This document shows positions 58,241 through 64,000 of a DNA stretch of 64,000 nucleotides, piece after piece. The stretch is from the NCBI RefSeq assembly GCF_022024055.1, contig NZ_CP091788.1, positions 2,232,001 through 2,296,000 on the forward strand, read 5' to 3'. The notes under the pieces are model-generated. The model was not told the DNA's origin and made no database searches. It saw only the letters and a program-made list of their open reading frames with translations. The stretch is from Prevotella sp. E2-28 (GTDB lineage: Bacteria; Bacteroidota; Bacteroidia; Bacteroidales; Bacteroidaceae). The position numbers and the translations under genes were made by a program. The first letter of the stretch is position 1; each line of letters opens with the position of its first letter.

Positions 58241-61073
58241 TCATCAGGGAAACATTGAGGTTTTCGGCGCCAGGGTTCACAACCTGAAGAATATCGACGT
58301 CACCATACCGCGCCAGTCGCTTACTGTTATCACAGGTCTGAGTGGTAGTGGAAAGTCATCATTGGCTTTCGACACTATCTTTGCCGAGGGCCAGCGTCGC
58401 TATATTGAGACCTTCTCGGCCTATGCCCGCAACTTCCTGGGCGGCATGGAGCGACCAGACGTAGATAAGATTTCTGGTCTCTCGCCTGTCATCAGCATTG
58501 AGCAGAAGACCACCAACAAGAATCCACGCTCCACCGTAGGCACTACCACTGAGATTTACGACTACCTGCGCCTGCTCTTTGCCCGTGCCGGCAAAGCCTA
58601 TAGTTATATGACAGGCGAGCCAATGGTGAAATATACCGAAGAGCGCGTACTTGAAATGATTCAGAGCGACTATAGTGGTCACAAGATTTTCATCCTGGCA
58701 CCACTGGTCAGAAGTCGTAAGGGACATTATCGCGAGCTCTTCGAGGCCATGCGTCGTAAGGGCTATCTCACCATGCGTGTTGATGGCGAAATCGTAGAAA
58801 TCCGCCAAGGAATGAAGGTGGACCGCTACAAGAATCACGATATCGAGGTGGTCATCGACAAACTGAAGGTTGAGGGCGAGAGCGAGCGCTTAAAGAAGAG
58901 CGTACAAACAGCCATGAAGCAGGGCGAAGGGCTCATCATGATACTCGACAAAGACACAGATCAGCTGAAGCATTTCTCCAAGCGACTGATGTGTCCCACC
59001 TCGGGCATTGCCTATAGCGACCCCGCTCCTAACAACTTCTCGTTCAACTCGCCACAGGGTGCTTGTCCGCGCTGTAAGGGTCTGGGCATCATCAACGAAA
59101 TTGACCTCGAGAAAGTGATCCCCAACAAGAAACAGAACATTTACGAAGGCGGAATCATTCCTTTAGGCAAACACAAGAACCAATTGATTTTCTGGCAGAT
59201 AGACGCCATACTAAAGAAGTACGAATTCAATATTAAGACGCCAATTGAGGAAATTTCTGACGAGGCGATGAACGAAATTCTGTATGGCTCTTTAGAGGAT
59301 GTACGCATAGATAAAGAAGTGGTTCATACCTCGAGCGACTACTTCGTGGCTTACGATGGAATCATCAAATATCTGCGCGACACGATGGAGAACGACGACT
59401 CTGCTGCAGGTCAGAAATGGTCTGATCAGTTCCTTGCCGAATGCGAGTGTCCTGAATGTCATGGACAACGGCTGAATCGCGAGGCCCTATCCTATCGCAT
59501 CTGGGATAAGAACATCTCCGAACTGGCCTCAATGGATATTGCAGAGCTGCGCGAATGGCTCGAAGAAGCCGAGAATCATCTGGACAACCAGCAACGTCAG
59601 ATTGCCACAGAGATACTCAAGGAGATACGCACCCGACTGGACTTCCTCCTCGAGGTCGGTCTGGATTATCTCGCCTTGAATCGTCAGTCGGCCTCGCTCT
59701 CTGGTGGCGAGAGCCAGCGCATCCGCCTGGCCACGCAGATTGGCTCGCAACTGGTCAACGTACTATATATCCTCGACGAGCCCTCAATTGGTCTGCACCA
59801 GCGCGACAACGAGCGCCTCATCCGTTCACTGAAAGAACTGCGCGATTTGGGTAATACGGTCATCGTGGTTGAGCACGACAAAGACATGATGCTCGCTGCC
59901 GACTATATCATCGACATAGGTCCGAAGGCTGGACGAAAAGGTGGCGAGGTCGTCTTTCAGGGCACGCCAAAGGAACTCCTGAAGACCAATACGCTCACGG
60001 CACAATATCTAAACGGTTCCGTCAGTCATGACTTGGTCACGACTGACAAGACAGAGCGTCGAAAGGGCAATGGCGAGAGTCTTGTTATCAGAGGCGCCAG
60101 CGGCAACAACCTCAAGCATGTCGATGTCCGCTTCCCCTTGGGCTGCCTCATCGTGGTAACAGGCGTCAGTGGCTCAGGCAAATCCACCCTTATCAACGAG
60201 ACCCTGCAACCCATCCTCAGCCAGCATTTCTATCGCTCGCTCAAGAAGCCCATGCCCTACGATTCCATTGAGGGCATAGAGCATATAGATAAGGTGGTGA
60301 ACGTTGATCAGTCACCCCTGGGACGCACACCTCGTTCTAATCCAGCCACCTATACGGGCGTCTTCTCCGACATCCGCTCGCTCTTCGTCAACCTGCCCGA
60401 AGCCAAGATTCGTGGTTACAAGCCTGGTCGTTTCTCGTTCAACGTGAAGGGCGGACGCTGCGAGACTTGCGGTGGCAATGGCTACAAGACCATTGAGATG
60501 AACTTCCTGCCCGATATACAGGTGCCCTGTGAGGAATGCCACGGCAAGCGCTATAACCGTGAGACCCTCGAGGTGCGCTATAAGGGAAAGTCCATTGCCG
60601 ACGTGCTCGATATGACCATCAATCAGGCCGTAGAGTTCTTCGAGAACGTGCCTGACATCCTGCGCAAGATCAAGACTATTCAGGACGTGGGACTGGGCTA
60701 CATCAAACTGGGGCAGCCCTCCACCACCCTCTCTGGCGGTGAGAGCCAGCGCGTAAAGCTGGCCACCGAGCTCTCGAAGCGCGACACGGGCAAGACCCTT
60801 TACATCCTTGACGAGCCCACCACGGGTCTGCACTTTGAGGACATTCGCATCCTGATGCAAGTCATCCACAAGCTCGTAGATCGCGGCAACACGGTGATTA
60901 TCATTGAGCACAACCTTGACGTTATCCGCCAGGCCGACCACATCATCGACATGGGCCCTGAGGGCGGACGCAAGGGCGGCGAGGTGCTTAGCGAGGGAAC
61001 ACCCGAGCAAGTGGCCCGCAGTAAGAAGGGCTTCACGCCTAAGTTCTTGAAGGAAGAGCTGCAGAATTCCTAA
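58227..61073 (+). CDS. uvrA: Excinuclease ABC subunit UvrA
   Basis: 948 residues, full length, GTG start. Two ABC ATPase modules: Walker A GLSGSGKSSLAF (near 31) and GVSGSGKSTLI (near 640); signature SLSGGESQRIRLA and TLSGGESQRVKLA; Walker B LYILDEPSIG and LYILDEPTTG. Two zinc modules, CPRCKGLG...CECPECHGQ and CETCGGNGY...CEECHGKRY. Damage recognition in nucleotide excision repair. Possibly co-transcribed with the T9SS protein before it, as the frames overlap. Confidence 0.98.
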   Translation: MAQTDHQGNIEVFGARVHNLKNIDVTIPRQSLTVITGLSGSGKSSLAFDTIFAEGQRRYIETFSAYARNFLGGMERPDVDKISGLSPVISIEQKTTNKNPRSTVGTTTEIYDYLRLLFARAGKAYSYMTGEPMVKYTEERVLEMIQSDYSGHKIFILAPLVRSRKGHYRELFEAMRRKGYLTMRVDGEIVEIRQGMKVDRYKNHDIEVVIDKLKVEGESERLKKSVQTAMKQGEGLIMILDKDTDQLKHFSKRLMCPTSGIAYSDPAPNNFSFNSPQGACPRCKGLGIINEIDLEKVIPNKKQNIYEGGIIPLGKHKNQLIFWQIDAILKKYEFNIKTPIEEISDEAMNEILYGSLEDVRIDKEVVHTSSDYFVAYDGIIKYLRDTMENDDSAAGQKWSDQFLAECECPECHGQRLNREALSYRIWDKNISELASMDIAELREWLEEAENHLDNQQRQIATEILKEIRTRLDFLLEVGLDYLALNRQSASLSGGESQRIRLATQIGSQLVNVLYILDEPSIGLHQRDNERLIRSLKELRDLGNTVIVVEHDKDMMLAADYIIDIGPKAGRKGGEVVFQGTPKELLKTNTLTAQYLNGSVSHDLVTTDKTERRKGNGESLVIRGASGNNLKHVDVRFPLGCLIVVTGVSGSGKSTLINETLQPILSQHFYRSLKKPMPYDSIEGIEHIDKVVNVDQSPLGRTPRSNPATYTGVFSDIRSLFVNLPEAKIRGYKPGRFSFNVKGGRCETCGGNGYKTIEMNFLPDIQVPCEECHGKRYNRETLEVRYKGKSIADVLDMTINQAVEFFENVPDILRKIKTIQDVGLGYIKLGQPSTTLSGGESQRVKLATELSKRDTGKTLYILDEPTTGLHFEDIRILMQVIHKLVDRGNTVIIIEHNLDVIRQADHIIDMGPEGGRKGGEVLSEGTPEQVARSKKGFTPKFLKEELQNS

Positions 61074-61091
61074 ACAGCCCATTTATACACC

Positions 61092-61175
61092 ATAAGTATA
61101 AGAGATAATTTCATAAGTCTAAGAGTTATGAAAATAAGTCTAAGAGTTATGGAAATAAGTCTAAGAGTTACGAAA
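61092..61175. repeat. 21-bp tandem repeat, locus B (4 units)
   Basis: ATAAGTATAAGAGATAATTTC and three further 21-bp units (ATAAGTCTAAGAGTTATGAAA and close variants). Same family as 31491-31574. Located just after uvrA. Confidence 0.85.
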
Positions 61176-61194
61176 TAAAAAACAAACGTTTTTT

Positions 61195-61397
61195 GGTTTC
61201 ACCGTCACCATAAATCATTCATTTACAGTGTAATTTGGTGAAACCCATTTTGAAGGTTCCAAAATTTAGTGAGTTTTGCATCGCACCCCTATGGTTTTCA
61301 CAACGTAAACCATAGGGGTACGGGTAATTTCTCTATGTTTTTTGGGGGCTTCACCATATCTCCCTGATTAACTGCAATCTACAGTGACGGTGAAACC
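61195..61397. repeat. 203-bp palindrome-bounded element
   Basis: GGTTTCACCGTCAC (61195-61208) and GTGACGGTGAAACC (61384-61397) pair perfectly; ACCCCTATGGTTT (61285-61297) and AAACCATAGGGGT (61307-61319) form an inner 13-bp hairpin. GGTGAAACCCATTTT also occurs internally at 61238. No coding sequence. It is next to a transposase relic. Confidence 0.85.
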
Positions 61398-61524
61398 CAT
61401 TTTTTTATTTAATTGTTATTGAGAAATCGTTGAAAAATAGTCAAGAAATCAAAGACCTGTCACCATGATTATTGCAAATCCTCCTTCGTAAGGAGTTTGT
61501 AGTAATCTCTAAACGTTTTCATAC

Positions 61525-62346
61525 GTGCAATATAAACAGGGACTTCCTCGCCTAATATTGGTGGTTAGAGGTTTCAAAACGGGCTGCACAAGGGCTTGGT
61601 GGAGAATTACAGACGGGGAAGAGACCTTCGGAGAACCGAAGGGGACGGGAGCCGCCATTCCTGCCGCTTTTTCTGCTGCCCCTGTTCCAGCTGGGTCTGC
61701 CCCCGTTCCCTCTGGTTCTCCAGCGGGTCCTAGCAATCGCCCCCTCCTTTTCGAGAAAGGCTACTGCGACAAGATTCTGCTTCGCCCAGGGCAACTAGAG
61801 AACTGGAAGCGCTATCTGGATGATAACCCGCGACGACTGGCCATCAAACGCCAGCATCGGGATTTCTTCGCCATCATGCAAAGCATTAACATTGGAGAGT
61901 GGTCGTGCCAAGCGGTTGGCAATCGTTTCCTGCTCAATATCCCTGAAAAGGCCGCAGTCATTGTACATAGAGCCTACAGCGACGCCAAGTTTGCTGAGCT
62001 AAAAGCTCAATGGCTTGCACTTGCAGAAAACGGCGGCGTGCTGATAAGTGCTGCCATTGCTACAAGAGAAAAAGAGGTGATGCGCGAAGCTATGGACCGC
62101 GGCTACCGGCTAATATGCCTTCGCGAGAATGGCTTCCCAGAGTTGTACAAACCTGCAGGCGAGGCCTTTGAAGCCTGTTCTGAAGGCCGACTGCTACAAT
62201 TGAGTCCATGGGATTATCACATGCAACGGAAAACCATCTCGCGTGAACAGTGTCTTATGCTCAACCGACTAGCAGAAGAAATTGCCAATACACCTAACTT
62301 CCCATGTTGCGAGGCACAACTTGGGCAATTGAGCGGAACAACTTAG
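61525..62346 (+). pseudogene. Relic of a REP-associated (IS200-like) transposase
   Basis: 273 codons from GTG at 61525, with a stop upstream in frame. The start region RLILVVRGFKTGCTRAWWRI is what normally follows the catalytic Y1 domain in Bacteroidota REP-associated transposases; the HUH/Y1 core itself is missing. After a Gly/Ala/Pro linker, residues ~75-265 form the associated C-terminal domain (LLFEKGYCDKILLRPGQLEN, YLDDNPRRLAIKRQHRDFF, KTISREQCLMLNRLAEEI). It may be non-functional or a domain protein in its own right. Lies right after palindromic DNA. Confidence 0.6.
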
Positions 62347-62390
62347 GAAGATGAAATAACGGGCGCTCGAAGTGATTCGGGCGCCCTTAG

Positions 62391-62972
62391 TTATACGAAG
62401 ATGTAGCAGAGGGATTCGTAGATGATGACGAGGAAGAAGTAGAGGACCAGGAAGGGAAGGGATTGAGATAGTCCGTATCTTATTGACTCGTAGATGTCGG
62501 TAACGGAAGTGAACGTGCGCGACAGGAGACCGTAGCAGACGGAGGTGTTGATGGTGATCAGGGCTACCAAGGGCACCAGGGCACGACTGAAGGGCGAGGG
62601 CCAAAGGGAACCGGTGGCAGAGAGCAGCACGGCCTGAGGGGTGGACACCAGGAGCACCACAACCAATATCTGAAGGGCGAAGATAACAGCTGAGAGGCGC
62701 AGGGCAAACTTACGATGGAAGGAGGCCTGAGAGGGGCGGAAGAGACAGCTATGCCACACACAGCCGCCAGCCATTGCGATGAGCAACAGCCAGATGAGCT
62801 GGGGTTTGAGCAGCATCTGGGTGAACTGGCCTATGAACCAACGGATGCCCTCGCTGGAAAGCAGGGTGCGCACGCCCTCGGTCTGCGTGGCTGAGAGCAA
62901 CCACGACAGCAGCACTAGCAACAGCTCTGAGAGCAGGAGCAGAAGGAGGAATCGGCCAAAGAGTCTCTTCAT
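62391..62972 (-). CDS. Membrane protein, AbgT-like fragment or small relative
   Basis: 193 residues from MKRLFGRFLLLLLLSELLLV (Met at 62972; the longer frame to 63098 is antisense of the regulator gene). About five transmembrane helices: ~8-28, ~55-75, ~90-115, ~130-150, ~165-190. The segment SSEGIRWFIGQFTQMLLKPQ resembles the N-terminal part of AbgT-type transporters, but the protein is too short for a full one. Located immediately after the response regulator gene on the same strand. Confidence 0.55.
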   Translation of the reverse strand: MKRLFGRFLLLLLLSELLLVLLSWLLSATQTEGVRTLLSSEGIRWFIGQFTQMLLKPQLIWLLLIAMAGGCVWHSCLFRPSQASFHRKFALRLSAVIFALQILVVVLLVSTPQAVLLSATGSLWPSPFSRALVPLVALITINTSVCYGLLSRTFTSVTDIYESIRYGLSQSLPFLVLYFFLVIIYESLCYIFV

Positions 62973-63006
62973 AAATGAAGGAATTCTAAATTGTAAATTC
63001 AAAATT

Positions 63007-63723
63007 CTAATCTTCGTCGGCCTCGAGGTTATCGATATCAATGATACGGAGCTCAAGGGCACGAACAACGAGACGGGTGGCATTGACGCCGTGACCATCG
63101 GGGAAGAGCTTTTGTATGAGCTCGTTCTGGCGCTTCTCCAGACTCTTCACGCCAAAGGGCATTCCGCGCAGCTGGGCAATCTGGTCTTTGGTATAGCCCA
63201 AGGCCAAGTGGCGAAGCATACGCTCGTCGTACTCGTCGATCTCGTAGTTGACCATTGCCTCCTGCTTCATCAGTTCTGAGCCTACGCTACGCTTGAAGCG
63301 CTCTACGATTTTCTGAAGGATGGGCTGATTGAACACCAGTTGCTTGCCATTCATCACGGCCATCACATCATTACGCGTGAGGAGCTCGCCAGTCTTCAGA
63401 ATGATACCGTCGGCACCTGCATCGAGCACATCGACCCACAGCTTCTCGTTGAGAATCTCGCCAGTGAAAATCAGCACGCGCACCTGCGGATGCATCTCCT
63501 TGGTCTGACGACAGAGCTCCACGCCAACGGTGGTGGAGCCGCCTAGTCCGAGGTCGAGCAGCACGAGGTCGGGCACCTGCTGTTTGATTAAGCGCCAATA
63601 GGCGGCCTCATTCTCGGCAGTACCGATAATCTCGGCTTCGGGTATGTCGTTCTTCACAATACCTACGGTACCCTTCAGTTCCAGGGGTACGTCTTCTACG
63701 ATGATGACTTTGAAGTTTTCCAT
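63007..63723 (-). CDS. Response regulator with receiver and LuxR-type HTH
   Basis: 238 residues. Receiver ~4-125: FKVIIVEDVPLELKG acidic pocket, phospho-acceptor Asp in LVLLDLGLGG (near 57), Thr in IFTGEIL and Lys in IILKTGELL. C-terminal LuxR-like helix-turn-helix: YDERMLRHLALGYTKDQIAQ, then VKSLEKRQNELIQKLF. Its start overlaps the 3' end of a sensor gene (63696-64000) by 28 bases, showing coupling. Confidence 0.9.
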   Translation of the reverse strand: MENFKVIIVEDVPLELKGTVGIVKNDIPEAEIIGTAENEAAYWRLIKQQVPDLVLLDLGLGGSTTVGVELCRQTKEMHPQVRVLIFTGEILNEKLWVDVLDAGADGIILKTGELLTRNDVMAVMNGKQLVFNQPILQKIVERFKRSVGSELMKQEAMVNYEIDEYDERMLRHLALGYTKDQIAQLRGMPFGVKSLEKRQNELIQKLFPDGHGVNATRLVVRALELRIIDIDNLEADED

Positions 63724-64000
63724 ATTCTGGGAAGTATTATTAATATCTTAATTTGTTGGTTTTCGCATCGTTCCGCGCGTATGCCGCAAGCGTGGCGATT
63801 AGTGACCTCGGCGTGGAGGCGCACTATTTCGCGACAGATGAGGAACGGGATGTTGGCTTCGCTCTGAGGCATGAAGAGCCTGCCCATTTGCTCGTCGGTG
63901 AGCTGCAGGGCGGGCATAGGCACTACGGCTTTCACGTAATGCTCATCCACAGGCGTCCACTCCACGCCGAGCGTCTTCTCGCCCGACTGTTTCCGCAGTA
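63696..64000 (-). CDS. C-terminal part of a sensor kinase-like protein, cut by the window edge
   Basis: About 100 residues visible; the frame is open to 64000. The sequence VKAVVPMPALQLTDEQMGRLF, IPFLICREIVRLHAEVTN and the end ILIILPRIWKTSKSSS resemble the end of a HATPase_c domain: a PFLICREIVR helix like the G2 region and a final ILPR strand. Paired with the LuxR-type regulator downstream, a histidine kinase is likely. Confidence 0.65.
   Translation of the reverse strand, partial: LRKQSGEKTLGVEWTPVDEHYVKAVVPMPALQLTDEQMGRLFMPQSEANIPFLICREIVRLHAEVTNRHACGIRAERCENQQIKILIILPRIWKTSKSSS

Noticed and set aside
58359-58838. 159-codon frame opposite uvrA
   Set aside because: Antisense shadow; uvrA motifs are intact through the interval.
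62973-63098. N-terminal extension of the membrane protein
   Set aside because: It is antisense-frame overlap with the response-regulator gene on the same strand and lacks protein-like composition; the helix-forming start is at 62972.

Overview
The window comes from a member of the Bacteroidota, most likely a gut or rumen Prevotella-type species. Evidence: many promoters of the Bacteroidota form (-7 TAnnTTTG, often with a TTG/TTTG -33 box 18-19 bases upstream), weak Shine-Dalgarno sequences, the Bat aerotolerance locus, T9SS-type proteins (PorT-like, gliding-motility C-terminal domain), DUF4353, DUF6057, DUF6078 and smalltalk families, and a periplasmic GH2 beta-galactosidase.

Layout. 1-1.3 kb: 3' part of a secreted DUF4353 protein. 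1.4-1.7 kb: tRNA-Ser(GCT) and two identical tRNA-Glu(CTC). 1.77-4.53 kb: a compact element with a VapE-type primase/helicase-like gene and a DUF6078 gene, bounded by ~89-bp near-identical inverted repeats full of GTGGCAGC motifs. 4.6-11.6 kb: accessory region with a membrane protein, a Sel1-repeat protein, three phage-like genes plus a broken paralogue, a small-RNA candidate, a 28-residue hydrophobic microprotein, acetyltransferase and dehydrogenase remnants, and a nitrous-oxide-stimulated-promoter-like protein. 11.7-15.0 kb: a group suggestive of ADP-ribose metabolism (ADP-ribosylglycohydrolase, Nudix, VWA protein, and a sigma-like protein fused to an A1S_2505-type domain). 15-21.6 kb: small single genes (smalltalk, thioesterase, YqiA-like hydrolase, Hsp20, exonuclease, ferritin-like, PNPOx-like, cupin, YafQ toxin-antitoxin). 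21.7-21.9 kb: two tRNA-Arg(ACG).

From 22 kb on the window is mostly core genome: PD40 lipoprotein with DUF6057 partner, beta-galactosidase, GT2 glycosyltransferase with mtaB, rpsF-rpsR-rplI, nadE, queA, PAP2 phosphatase, the moxR-DUF58-bat operon (39.4-45.1 kb), HU-like proteins, rimO-ftsY, pheS, a TPR histidine kinase, an EEP nuclease, a POT peptide transporter, PorT and LysM cell-envelope proteins, a T9SS type B protein, uvrA, a relic of a REP-associated transposase next to palindromes, and a two-component pair cut by the right edge.

The items most worth follow-up are the inverted-repeat-bounded VapE/DUF6078 element, the ADP-ribose-linked group with its sigma-like fusion, the HU-transmembrane-LysM protein, and several families of non-coding repeats, one of which (21-bp tandem units) occurs at two loci 30 kb apart. 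All function calls rest on reading the sequence and recalled family knowledge; no database search was run.
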